DNA of 64,000 bases, from positions 62,001-126,000 of the forward strand of contig JAFZIL010000052.1 of NCBI GenBank assembly GCA_017554385.1. Direction: 5' to 3'. Positions within the stretch are counted from its first letter, which is position 1. The number at the start of each line of letters is the position of its first letter. This document shows, piece after piece, positions 26,723 through 34,299 of the stretch. The translations under genes were made by a program, and so were the position numbers. The notes beneath the pieces were generated by a model. That model was not told the DNA's origin. It was given only the letters and a program-made list of their open reading frames with translations, and made no database searches. The stretch is from Prevotella sp. (GTDB taxonomy: Bacteria > Bacteroidota > Bacteroidia > Bacteroidales > Bacteroidaceae).

Positions 26723-27654
26723 GACAGCTGCTCATAGCGATAATGATCATGTTGGGCCTCCCTTGTGTGGCCCAACATTCTTTGTATAACCTGAAGTTCA
26801 AGCTTTCGAAGAAACACTTCGTCGACACGATAGCCATTGACTTCCAATATGGGCGCATTACCTTGCCTGTTAGTTTCAACGGAAAGACCTACCGCTTCCT
26901 GCTCGACACGGGCGCCAGTCAGACCACCATCTACAAGGATACGCCCATCGAAGGTGCAAAAACCATCGGTTTCACCGTATCTTACGATGCCTTTAATCGG
27001 CCGGACACCGTGGACAAAGTGTTACTGCCACCCATGCAAATTGGCGAGTTAGTGCTTACGAAATGCCAGGGAGTTGTGCGGCACAGGCTGAATACCAATG
27101 ATCATTTCGACGGTATCATCGGCTTTGACCTCATCTGCAAGGGACTGAGCATGAAGATTGATGTCCGTGAGCGAATACTTGTACTCACCGACATCAAGTC
27201 TTTCTTTAACAGGGAACCTGGCATCAACATTGCCTATCAGCTTGAACGTTTTGTGCCGTATATCTGGGTGTCACCCTTCACCGACTATCGGGAGCTTGCA
27301 CTCGTCGATACTGGCAGCTCTCAACTCTATATGATGAGCAAGATAAACTTCGACCGCGCTTTGGAACAACACGGTGACAATCTGGAACAGTTGGTAGTAG
27401 GGCGCACTACAGGCAGCCGTAGTAGGAGCTTTAGCGGTACGGAGCCTATGGGTGAAGTGGTCAAGCTGAAGCTCGACAGGCTGCTTATTGGTCGCTATCT
27501 GCTGGAACAAGTGCCGACAGAGACCACTGGGTTAAATTCACACATAGGTACAGGACTGCTTGAATACGGGTCGGTCGTGTTTCTTCCCCGGCACCGCATC
27601 ATGCGCTTTCTACCCTATCCTACTGACGGGGAGAGCCAGCAGGCTAAGCCTTGA
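26719..27654 (+). CDS. Exported aspartic protease with two DTG motifs
   Basis: A 311-residue protein with a signal peptide (LLIAIMIMLGLPCVAQ). Two aspartyl-protease signatures are visible: LLDTGASQTT at about residue 63 and LVDTGSSQLY at about residue 197, with a hydrophobic strand after each half. Retroviral-type proteases form dimers with one DTG each; two in one chain suggests a pepsin-like, internally duplicated enzyme, as in many Bacteroidetes exported aspartyl proteases. It is translationally coupled to the S46 peptidase (ATGA overlap), so a joint role in peptide or protein breakdown is likely. It converges with and overlaps the sirtuin gene by 11 bp. Confidence 0.85.
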   Translation: MRQLLIAIMIMLGLPCVAQHSLYNLKFKLSKKHFVDTIAIDFQYGRITLPVSFNGKTYRFLLDTGASQTTIYKDTPIEGAKTIGFTVSYDAFNRPDTVDKVLLPPMQIGELVLTKCQGVVRHRLNTNDHFDGIIGFDLICKGLSMKIDVRERILVLTDIKSFFNREPGINIAYQLERFVPYIWVSPFTDYRELALVDTGSSQLYMMSKINFDRALEQHGDNLEQLVVGRTTGSRSRSFSGTEPMGEVVKLKLDRLLIGRYLLEQVPTETTGLNSHIGTGLLEYGSVVFLPRHRIMRFLPYPTDGESQQAKP

Positions 27655-28339
27655 CCAGCTCATTGAAGAGTTCGCGCATGCCCTCACTGGCTCCTTTCTG
27701 AATCTGCTTGACGTTGCTACCCGCGCTGATGGGGTTGGGATCTATAAGCCAGATAGGCACGGAGGGACGTACGTAGTGGATGAGTCCGGCTGCGGGATAG
27801 ACGTTGAGCGACGTGCCGATGATGATGAAGATATCTGCCTCCTGAGCCTCCTCAGCAGCAACCGAGATGTTGGGTACGCCCTCTCCGAAGAACACGATGT
27901 AAGGACGCAGCAGCGAACCGTCGCCGGCTTTCGTGCCTGGCTCTATCTCGCAATCGTCAGGAGTAAGTTCGCGGATGTAGCGCGGATCGTCAACGTCGCG
28001 GCTTGAACATACTTTCATCAGCTCGCCATGAAGGTGGATGACATGCGACGAACCGGCCTGCTCGTGCAGGTTGTCCACATTCTGCGTCACCACGACCACG
28101 TCGTAGTACTTCTCCAGCTCGGCCACTAAACGGTGGCCTTCGTTAGGCTTCACACCGCGGCACTTCCTGCGCAGCATGTTATAGAACTCGGTGACCAGCT
28201 TTGGGTCGGCCTCCCAACCCTCGTGGGTAGCCACCTGCTGCACGGGATACTCCTCCCAAAGACCGTCGGCATCACGGAACGTCTTCAGCCCGCTCTCTAC
28301 TGACATGCCGGCACCTGTAAGAATCACTATTTTTTTCAT
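27644..28339 (-). CDS. NAD-dependent protein deacylase (sirtuin), zinc-poor type
   Basis: A 231-residue sirtuin that removes acyl groups from lysines using NAD. The start at 28339 is set by KKIVILTGAGMS and the promoter box at 28370-28377. Motifs: GAGMSVESGLKTFRD, TQNVDNLHEQAG, and HLHGEL with the catalytic histidine. The zinc module is atypical: only two cysteines are present in this stretch (KVCSSRD and DDCEIEPG) where most sirtuins have two CxxC pairs. Later GTSLNVYPAAGL is normal. The substrate range (acetyl or succinyl) is not predictable here. Confidence 0.9.
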   Translation of the reverse strand: MKKIVILTGAGMSVESGLKTFRDADGLWEEYPVQQVATHEGWEADPKLVTEFYNMLRRKCRGVKPNEGHRLVAELEKYYDVVVVTQNVDNLHEQAGSSHVIHLHGELMKVCSSRDVDDPRYIRELTPDDCEIEPGTKAGDGSLLRPYIVFFGEGVPNISVAAEEAQEADIFIIIGTSLNVYPAAGLIHYVRPSVPIWLIDPNPISAGSNVKQIQKGASEGMRELFNELVKA

Positions 28340-28369
28340 ACGCTTAAAGTGTTTGTTGCTTGATGCGTG

Positions 28370-28377
28370 CAAATTTA
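28370..28377 (-). promoter_or_regulatory. -7 promoter box (TAAATTTG) for the sirtuin
   Basis: A TAnnTTTG match 30 bp upstream of the ATG at 28339, back to back with the FKBP promoter. Confidence 0.55.
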
Positions 28378-28462
28378 AGAAAAATAATTGGAAACAGAGA
28401 TAGCTACAGGTTAAAAAAGTATATATTTTCGGCAAAGTAAGAGCTATATCGCAGAAAATGTG

Positions 28463-28470
28463 TAACTTTG
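28463..28470 (+). promoter_or_regulatory. -7 promoter box (TAACTTTG) for the FKBP cluster
   Basis: A TAnnTTTG match 41 bp before the first FKBP gene. No further box is obvious before the other two, so one transcript may carry all three. Confidence 0.6.
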
Positions 28471-28511
28471 CGCGATTTTTCAGACTGATACACATTATTT
28501 TATAAGAAAGC

Positions 28512-29117
28512 ATGGATAAATTGAGCTATGCCCTGGGACTGGGCATCGGACAACAGCTGGCACAGATGGGTGCCACCGATTTGAAAGTAGATGACTTTGC
28601 ACAGTCAATTCGCGACGTTCTTGAAGGACGCGAACTGAAGGTTTCGCATCGTGAGGCCCAGCAGATTGTGCAGCAGTACTTCCAGCAGCAGGAAGAGCGC
28701 CTCAACAAGGAGCGTGCCGAGAAAGGCAAGGCTGCCCGCGAAGAAGGCGAGCAGTATCTGGCTGCAAACGCAAAGAAGGATGGTGTGATCACCCTGCCCA
28801 GTGGTCTGCAATATCAGGTGCTTCGCGAGGGCAACGGCAAGAAACCGAGTGCCAAGGATTCTGTGAAGTGCCACTACGAAGGTTTCCTCATCGACGGTAC
28901 AGTGTTCGACAGCAGCGTACAGCGCGGCGAACCCGCCGTGTTCGGTCTGCAACAGGTCATTGCCGGTTGGACCGAAGGTCTGCAGCTCATGCAGGAAGGT
29001 GCCAAGTACCGTTTCTTCATTCCCTACCGCCTGGCTTACGGCGAGGGTGGTGCCGGACAGATGATTCCTCCCTATGCTGCTCTGATTTTCGATGTTGAGC
29101 TGATTGAAGTGGTGTAA
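28512..29117 (+). CDS. FKBP-type peptidyl-prolyl isomerase, cytoplasmic (FklB-like)
   Basis: 201 residues with no signal peptide. An N-terminal helical dimerisation domain (residues 1-85, charged coiled coil QQQEERLNKERAEK) precedes a C-terminal FKBP domain (GLQYQVLREGNG, VKCHYEGFLIDGTVFDSS, VIAGWTEGLQLM, YRLAYGEGGAG). It catalyses cis-trans isomerisation of proline bonds and can act as a chaperone. First of three tandem FKBP genes; the 62 bp to the next gene hold A/G-rich short repeats (GGTAAAAAGGTAAAAAG). Confidence 0.92.
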   Translation: MDKLSYALGLGIGQQLAQMGATDLKVDDFAQSIRDVLEGRELKVSHREAQQIVQQYFQQQEERLNKERAEKGKAAREEGEQYLAANAKKDGVITLPSGLQYQVLREGNGKKPSAKDSVKCHYEGFLIDGTVFDSSVQRGEPAVFGLQQVIAGWTEGLQLMQEGAKYRFFIPYRLAYGEGGAGQMIPPYAALIFDVELIEVV

Positions 29118-29179
29118 GGAAGGAAAGGTAAAAAGGTAAAAAGCAAAAAAACATATTCCTAAATTATTAAACAAAACAA

Positions 29180-30049
29180 ATGAAAAAAATTACTTTCATG
29201 GCCGTTATGGCCATTGCAGCTGCCACGATTTCTTCTTGTGGCAATGGCACTCCGAAGGCCGACCTGCGGAGTGATGTTGACTCAGTGAGCTACGCTATCG
29301 GTATGGCTCAGACTCAGGGTCTGAAAGACTATCTCGTTGGTCATCTGGGCGTTGACACTGCCTATATCGGCGAGTTCATCAAGGGTCTTAACGAAGGTGC
29401 AAACGCCGGCGACAACAAGAAGCAGGCTGCCTACTATGCAGGTATCCAGATTGGTCAGCAGATCTCGAACCAGATGAAGCCCGGTATCAACCACGAGCTC
29501 TTCGGTGACGATTCTACCAAGACCATCTCTATGAAGAACTTCATGGCCGGCTTCGTCAGCGGTACCACTGGCAAGCAGGGTCTGATGACGATGGAGCAGG
29601 CACAGGAGACCGCACAGCGTCTGATGAAGGACATCAAGGCTCGCGAGCTGGAGAAGACCTACGGCGAGAACAAGCTGGCAGGTGAGAAGTTCCTGGCCGA
29701 CAACGCCAAGAAGGAAGGCGTGAAGGTACTCGAGAGCGGCGTTCAGTACAAGGTCATCAAGGAGGGTACCGGTAAGATTCCTGCTGACACCTCTATGGTG
29801 AAGGTCCACTACGAGGGTCGTACCCTCGACGGCAATGTCTTTGACAGCTCTTATAAGCGCAATTCGCCCATCGACCTGCGTGCCAACCAGGTCATCAAGG
29901 GTTGGACCGACGCTCTGGTTCACATGCCCGCTGGCTCTGTCTGGGAGGTTTACATTCCTCAGGACCTGGCCTATGGCGATCGTGAGCAGGCTCAGATCAA
30001 GCCTTTCTCGATGCTTATCTTCAAGATTGAACTGCTCGAAGTGAAGTAA
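29180..30049 (+). CDS. FKBP-type peptidyl-prolyl isomerase, lipoprotein
   Basis: 289 residues. A lipobox (ISSC, Cys about residue 20) after a short signal peptide indicates a lipid-anchored envelope protein. The N-terminal helical region is FKBP_N-like (SYAIGMAQTQGLKDYL) and the C-terminal FKBP domain has YKVIKEGTGKIP, VKVHYEGRTLDGNVFDSS and VIKGWTDALVHM. It probably folds envelope proteins. The stop and next start share one base (TAATG), so translation of the third FKBP is probably coupled. Confidence 0.92.
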   Translation: MKKITFMAVMAIAAATISSCGNGTPKADLRSDVDSVSYAIGMAQTQGLKDYLVGHLGVDTAYIGEFIKGLNEGANAGDNKKQAAYYAGIQIGQQISNQMKPGINHELFGDDSTKTISMKNFMAGFVSGTTGKQGLMTMEQAQETAQRLMKDIKARELEKTYGENKLAGEKFLADNAKKEGVKVLESGVQYKVIKEGTGKIPADTSMVKVHYEGRTLDGNVFDSSYKRNSPIDLRANQVIKGWTDALVHMPAGSVWEVYIPQDLAYGDREQAQIKPFSMLIFKIELLEVK

Positions 30050-31044
30050 TGAAAGCCATGAAGAAGAGCATTCTGATGATTGCACTCGCCTTGCTGGCGA
30101 GTGCTTCTTTTAGCACTGTAAGTGCTGGAAAGAAAAAGGACAAGAAGGCTGAGCAGACACCGGTGGTGCAGCCCGTACAGTTGAAGAACGGTAGCGACAC
30201 GCTGAGCTACCTTGCCGGTATGTACATGACCGAGGGTCTCATTCCCTACATTCAGCAGCAGGGTGTTGACACAGCCTATATGGCTGAGTTCGTTGATGGT
30301 TTCAAGAAGGCCATCTCCGATATGACCCCGCAGCAGAAGGCCCATATCATGGGTATGCAGATTGCTTCCCAGGTGCGCGACGGTATGCTCCCCCGCATGA
30401 AGAAGGAGTTCACCGAAACGCCCGATTCACTGATTGACGAAGTGCTGTTCCGTGGTTTTGTTGATGCCATAACCAACGACACGACCGTCATCACACAGAA
30501 GAAGGCCGTGGATGCTTTCAGGGAAAAGCAGACATGGAACAAGAACGAGAAGGAAGAGCGCCTCTATGGTCCTAACCGTGAAGCCGGCCGCCACTATCTT
30601 GACTCTCTGAAGGCCGACACCTCTATCATTCGCACTGAGAGCGGACTGATGTACAAGGTGCTCACGCAAGGCGAGGGTGAGGTGCCCCAGAAGACTGACA
30701 AGGTGCTTGTGAACTACGAAGGCCGTCTGGTCGACGGTACCGTGTTCGATGCCTCAGCCAAGCATGGCGACAAGCCCGCCACCTTCCGTGCCGATCAGGT
30801 CATCAGCGGCTGGACCGAAGCGCTGACCATGATGCCCGTAGGCTCGAAGTGGCAGCTCTACATTCCTTACGAGCTGGCCTATGGCAACCGTAACATGGGC
30901 AACATCAAGCCCTTCTCGACACTTATCTTCGATGTCGAACTGGTTGGCATCGACAAGCCCAAGGCCGAACAGGCTGAAGGAGAGAAGGCCGAGACCAAGC
31001 AGTCTGTGAAGAAGAGCGTCGGCAAGAAAACTTCCAAGAAATAG
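30049..31044 (+). CDS. FKBP-type peptidyl-prolyl isomerase, periplasmic
   Basis: 331 residues with a cleavable signal peptide (ILMIALALLASASFSTVSA), an FKBP_N-like helical region, and an FKBP domain (LVNYEGRLVDGTVFDAS, VISGWTEALTMM, YELAYGNRNMG). It ends in a Lys/Glu-rich tail (KAEQAEGEKAETKQ then SVGKKTSKK), unlike the two upstream paralogues. With them it forms a cytoplasmic, lipid-anchored and periplasmic trio. A strong hairpin terminator follows at 31067-31130. Confidence 0.92.
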   Translation: MKAMKKSILMIALALLASASFSTVSAGKKKDKKAEQTPVVQPVQLKNGSDTLSYLAGMYMTEGLIPYIQQQGVDTAYMAEFVDGFKKAISDMTPQQKAHIMGMQIASQVRDGMLPRMKKEFTETPDSLIDEVLFRGFVDAITNDTTVITQKKAVDAFREKQTWNKNEKEERLYGPNREAGRHYLDSLKADTSIIRTESGLMYKVLTQGEGEVPQKTDKVLVNYEGRLVDGTVFDASAKHGDKPATFRADQVISGWTEALTMMPVGSKWQLYIPYELAYGNRNMGNIKPFSTLIFDVELVGIDKPKAEQAEGEKAETKQSVKKSVGKKTSKK

Positions 31045-31066
31045 TATCAACTATTTCAAACCGTCA

Positions 31067-31130
31067 ACGGGTTTTATTGGCTTCAGTGTGTCACGAACGA
31101 CACCTTCAGGGCCAATAAAACCCGTTTTTG
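31067..31130 (+). terminator. Strong terminator of the FKBP cluster
   Basis: ACGGGTTTTATTGGC (31067-31081) pairs perfectly with 31111-31125 and is followed by TTTTT. The loop contains a smaller hairpin (GTGTC/GACAC). Confidence 0.85.
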
Positions 31131-31146
31131 CATACTTTATTTGCAT

Positions 31147-31202
31147 TTTTGTTAGCAAAATGTTGTTGGTTCCGATTATTTTGTGTACTTTTGCTAACAA
31201 AT
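31147..31202. promoter_or_regulatory. Paired dyad operators for the Lrp/AsnC-family gene
   Basis: Two sites, TTTTGTTAGCAAAA (31147-31160) and TTTTGCTAACAAA (31189-31201), are exact reverse complements over 13 bp. Each is itself a dyad of the form TTTTGnnnnCAAA. Their centres are about 42 bp apart, close to four helical turns, and the second overlaps the -7 box TACTTTTG at 31186-31193. Binding of the downstream Lrp-type protein and autorepression is the natural reading. Confidence 0.7.
31186..31193 (+). promoter_or_regulatory. -7 promoter box (TACTTTTG) for the Lrp/AsnC gene
   Basis: A TAnnTTTG match partly inside the downstream operator half; the ATG is 37 bp away. Confidence 0.6.
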
Positions 31203-31230
31203 TGTAAACCTAACGCATATTATATACGAA

Positions 31231-31707
31231 ATGGAAAAGATTGACAATCTGGACAAGAAGATATTGAGTATCTTGTCGAAAAACGCACGCATTCCCTTCA
31301 AGGACGTTGCTTCCGAGTGTAATGTGTCGCGTGCCGCCATTCATCAGCGTGTACAACGCCTCATCGATAACAACGTTATCACTGGAAGCGGCTTCGACGT
31401 CAACCCTAAGTCGCTGGGCTATCGCACCTGCACCTACGTAGGCATCAACCTTGAACGCGGCTCTATGTATAAAGAGGTGGTGAAGCGGCTGGATCATATC
31501 CCCGAGGTGGTCGAATGCCATTTCACCACTGGCCCCTACACCATGCTCGTGAAGCTCTATGCCCGCGACAACGAGCAGCTCATGCATCTGCTCAATGGTC
31601 AGCTGCAGGAGATTCCCGGTGTCGTGGCTACCGAGACGCTCATCTCCTTGGAGCAGAACATCAAACGAGAGATTCCCGTACACTTTGAAGAGATAGAAAA
31701 CGAATGA
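31231..31707 (+). CDS. Lrp/AsnC-family transcriptional regulator
   Basis: 158 residues. The N-terminal winged helix-turn-helix (LDKKILSILSKNARIPFKDVASEC then VSRAAIHQRVQRL, split here only for length) is followed by a RAM ligand-binding domain (residues about 65-145). Lrp-type proteins form octamers that wrap DNA and respond to amino acids. Symmetric sites in its own promoter suggest autoregulation. It overlaps the fusion peptidase gene by 4 bp (ATGA), so the two are co-translated and an amino-acid or peptide signal is plausible. Confidence 0.93.
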   Translation: MEKIDNLDKKILSILSKNARIPFKDVASECNVSRAAIHQRVQRLIDNNVITGSGFDVNPKSLGYRTCTYVGINLERGSMYKEVVKRLDHIPEVVECHFTTGPYTMLVKLYARDNEQLMHLLNGQLQEIPGVVATETLISLEQNIKREIPVHFEEIENE

Positions 31708-33518
31708 ACCGCTTTTCCATACAAGAACACATCGACAGCATCTACGATGGGTATCCTGCCGGTGAGCGGAAGCCCGTCATCGGTATCACTGCCAACTACG
31801 ATGCCCAGAGCAGCAAACTGGCCGAGGGCTACTACAAGCAGGTAAAAGTTGCAGGTGGCACACCCCTGATCATTCCACCGCTTTCCGACCGCTGCACGCT
31901 GATGAGCACACTCGACCATATCGACGGTCTGTTGCTCAGCGGCGGTGCCGACATCAATCCGCTCTATTGTGGCGAGGAGCCGTCGCCCTTTCTTCACGGC
32001 ATCAATGCCGAGCGCGACCTGCCCGAACTGCTCATCACCCGACTGGCCTTCAACCGCCAGCTGCCTATCCTTGGCATCTGCCGTGGCATCCAGACACTCG
32101 CAATAGCCCTTGGCGGCAAGGTAGCGCAGGATATTGAAAGTGAAAAGGGAAAAGTGAATAGTGAAAAGGGCATTAAGCACTCTCAGGATGCCGACCGCAG
32201 CGAGCCCACCCACTCGGTGAGCGTTGCAAACGGCTCCACCTTATTTAATATATATAATGACTTCGGCCCGTTCATCCCTACATACGATGACCGCTACCCG
32301 GGTACACTGCCCGTAAACTCGTTCCATCATCAGGCTGTCATCGATCCCGGTCCTCATTTCCGCATTGCTGCAACTGCTCCCGACGGCGTTATCGAGGCCA
32401 TTGAGAGCTGCGAGATGAAGCCTATCGTCGGCGTGCAGTGGCATCCGGAGTGTATGGACGAAGACGGACTGCCGCTATTCCGCTGGCTCGTCTACGAAGC
32501 TCGACAGTATCGCAAGACACAGCAGGTCCACGACCATGTGCTCACCCTTGACACCCACTGCGACACACCGATGTTTTTCCCGCAGAACATCAACTTTGCC
32601 CGTCGCGACGATCGCATCCTTGTCGACCTGCACAAGATGACCGAAGGCCGGCTCGATGCCACCATCATGGTGGCCTACCTTCCCCAGCCCAAGATGGGTG
32701 AGACCTTCTCGTCGAAGGTCAGTTTCCCAGTAAAGGGTCCGAAGGAATATGCCGACCTCATCTTCGACAAGATTGGTGAGATTGTCGAGCATTACGATGA
32801 CTACCTCGCTCTTGCCCGCACTCCGGGCGACCTCTACGAGAACAAGCGCCACGGACGCAAGAGCATCATGCTCGGCATCGAGAACGGACTTGCACTCGGT
32901 GGCCAGCTACAGAACGTCAGCCATTTCGCCGAGCGCGGCGTGGTCTATATCACCCTCTGCCACAACGGCGACAACGACCTCTGCGACTCCTGTCGTGGCA
33001 GCAATGTTCACGGTGGCGTGAGCCGTTTCGGCGAACAGGTCATCCGCGAGATGAACCGTCTCGGACTCATGGTCGACCTGAGCCATGCAGGCGACAAGAG
33101 CTTCTTCGACGCCCTCGAAATCTCGAAGACGCCCATCGTCTGCACGCATTCCTCCTGTCGTGCCCTGTGCGACCATCCCCGCAACCTCACCGACGAGCAG
33201 ATGCGACGCCTGGCCCAGGCGGGCGGTGTCATGCAGGTGACCCTCTACAATGGTTTCCTCCGCAAGGACGGGAAAGCCACCATCCTCGATGCCATCGACC
33301 ATCTGGAGCATGCCATCAAGGTGATGGGTATCGACCACGTAGGCCTCGGCACCGACTTCGACGGCGACGGCGGCGTGCCCGGACTGGCCAATGCCTCAGA
33401 ACTCACCCTCTTCACCTATCAGCTCCTGCAGCGCAGCTATAGCGAGCGCGACATCCAGAAAATCTGGGGCGGCAACTTCCTCCGCGTCATGGGACAGGTT
33501 CAGCGGATGAAAGAATAA
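31704..33518 (+). CDS. Fusion of a class I glutamine-amidotransferase-like C26 peptidase and an M19 membrane-dipeptidase domain
   Basis: A 604-residue two-domain protein. Residues about 20-265 are a PuuD/gamma-glutamyl hydrolase-like domain with nucleophile Cys in LGICRGIQTL and histidine in VQWHPEC. Residues about 278-600 are a renal-dipeptidase-like M19 zinc domain, opening LDTHCDTP with the first metal ligands, then HNGDNDLCDSC, VDLSHAGDKSFFD, CTHSSCRALCDH and GLGTDFDGDGG. No signal peptide is visible, so the enzyme is probably cytoplasmic. Hydrolysis of gamma-glutamyl and dipeptide bonds in series is inferred. A Lys/Glu/Ser stretch near 145-158 (ESEKGKVNSEKGIK) is encoded by a short repeat. 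It is coupled to the upstream Lrp gene. Confidence 0.88.
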   Translation: MNRFSIQEHIDSIYDGYPAGERKPVIGITANYDAQSSKLAEGYYKQVKVAGGTPLIIPPLSDRCTLMSTLDHIDGLLLSGGADINPLYCGEEPSPFLHGINAERDLPELLITRLAFNRQLPILGICRGIQTLAIALGGKVAQDIESEKGKVNSEKGIKHSQDADRSEPTHSVSVANGSTLFNIYNDFGPFIPTYDDRYPGTLPVNSFHHQAVIDPGPHFRIAATAPDGVIEAIESCEMKPIVGVQWHPECMDEDGLPLFRWLVYEARQYRKTQQVHDHVLTLDTHCDTPMFFPQNINFARRDDRILVDLHKMTEGRLDATIMVAYLPQPKMGETFSSKVSFPVKGPKEYADLIFDKIGEIVEHYDDYLALARTPGDLYENKRHGRKSIMLGIENGLALGGQLQNVSHFAERGVVYITLCHNGDNDLCDSCRGSNVHGGVSRFGEQVIREMNRLGLMVDLSHAGDKSFFDALEISKTPIVCTHSSCRALCDHPRNLTDEQMRRLAQAGGVMQVTLYNGFLRKDGKATILDAIDHLEHAIKVMGIDHVGLGTDFDGDGGVPGLANASELTLFTYQLLQRSYSERDIQKIWGGNFLRVMGQVQRMKE

Positions 33519-33556
33519 GATAACGCTATTTTATATAATTTGGTCTGAACATTGTG

Positions 33557-33575
33557 CGGACAGTCTTCCTGTCCG
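33557..33575. terminator. Small hairpin between convergent genes
   Basis: CGGACAG (33557-33563) pairs with CTGTCCG (33569-33575) around 5 nt. There is no clear T run, so it is a weak candidate terminator between the fusion peptidase and the toxin gene. Confidence 0.35.
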
Positions 33576-33598
33576 TTCTGATGTATTCAGCAAAGCCC

Positions 33599-33934
33599 CT
33601 AATCTTCTGGATGATGGGTATCGACCTCGACGGCGTCATGCATATTCAGTTCATGACAGGCATCCTCAATAATAATTCTGTCTTCAATAAAACTATATGC
33701 ATAAAACCATTTGCCTGCATGTGCCATGTGTAACCCTTGCCATCGGCGAAGAGTGGGTTTGCGCCGAAGAATACTTTGTTCTATCTGATAAATATTGGTA
33801 AGCGCATCATAGATGTTTCTATTCATGTCGTCTTCGTCATAAGTATGACGATACTTAATGGCAACATGTTGGTAAAACTCCCTGATCTTGAATACTGCTA
33901 ATGGTCTTATTTCATACCGTAACGGCATCCTCAT
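33599..33934 (-). CDS. RelE/ParE-superfamily toxin-like protein
   Basis: A 111-residue basic protein. LRYEIRPLAVFKIREFYQHVA at the start (a strand then a long helix) and the late RIIIEDACHEL strand fit the RelE/ParE fold. Proteins of this fold cleave mRNA on the ribosome or poison gyrase. The start may be the ATG at 33934 or 33928; either overlaps the upstream small gene by 17-23 bp, the usual arrangement for an antitoxin-toxin pair. Identity is inferred from size, fold hints and pairing rather than a clear catalytic motif. Confidence 0.6.
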   Translation of the reverse strand: MRMPLRYEIRPLAVFKIREFYQHVAIKYRHTYDEDDMNRNIYDALTNIYQIEQSILRRKPTLRRWQGLHMAHAGKWFYAYSFIEDRIIIEDACHELNMHDAVEVDTHHPED

Positions 33935-34106
33935 GGTATATCTTCCTTACGTCATTAACCAGCACGTGAAAGAGATCCTCAACAGAGATGCTTTCACCCT
34001 TTTGCAGATTCTCTTCAATGACTTCTGTGAATGGCCTACCTCCACATAAATCAATATTGCAATCTTCCTTTCGAATTTTGGCAATAGCTTCTTCGTAGCT
34101 TAACAT
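33912..34106 (-). CDS. Small antitoxin-like partner of the RelE/ParE-like gene
   Basis: A 64-residue acidic protein (LSYEEAIAKIRKEDCNIDLC, then a C-terminal helical part SISVEDLFHVLVNDVRKIY). I start it at 34106 because the -7 box at 34134-34141 lies upstream; the longer frame from 34136 would overlap that box. I see no classic ribbon-helix-helix or Xre motif, so the DNA-binding mode is unknown. The gene order (small gene first, overlapping toxin second) is the main support. Confidence 0.55.
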   Translation of the reverse strand: MLSYEEAIAKIRKEDCNIDLCGGRPFTEVIEENLQKGESISVEDLFHVLVNDVRKIYHEDAVTV

Positions 34107-34133
34107 AATCCTCACAATAAATAAATATGTCGA

Positions 34134-34141
34134 CAAAGATA
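34134..34141 (-). promoter_or_regulatory. -7 promoter box (TATCTTTG) for the toxin-antitoxin pair
   Basis: A TAnnTTTG match 27 bp upstream of the antitoxin ATG at 34106. Confidence 0.6.
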
Positions 34142-34291
34142 AACATTATTTCCCTTCCCTCCAAATTTTTTTTTGCTTTTTTCAGGATATATCGCGGATG
34201 AAAGAAGAAAAACAAACGACATAATCTCGTTTTTTTGACCTGGATGGGTAAAAAACATCTTTATTTCTTTGGTCAAATCGACCTTTTTCCT

Positions 34292-34299
34292 TAATTTTG
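34292..34299 (+). promoter_or_regulatory. -7 promoter box (TAATTTTG) for the structured leader and BspA-like gene
   Basis: A TAnnTTTG match with TTTGG (34268) about 20 bp upstream as a -33 element. Transcription would start near 34304, about 365 nt before the ATG. The stretch 34142-34291 before it is AT-rich and holds nothing else I can identify. Confidence 0.65.
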
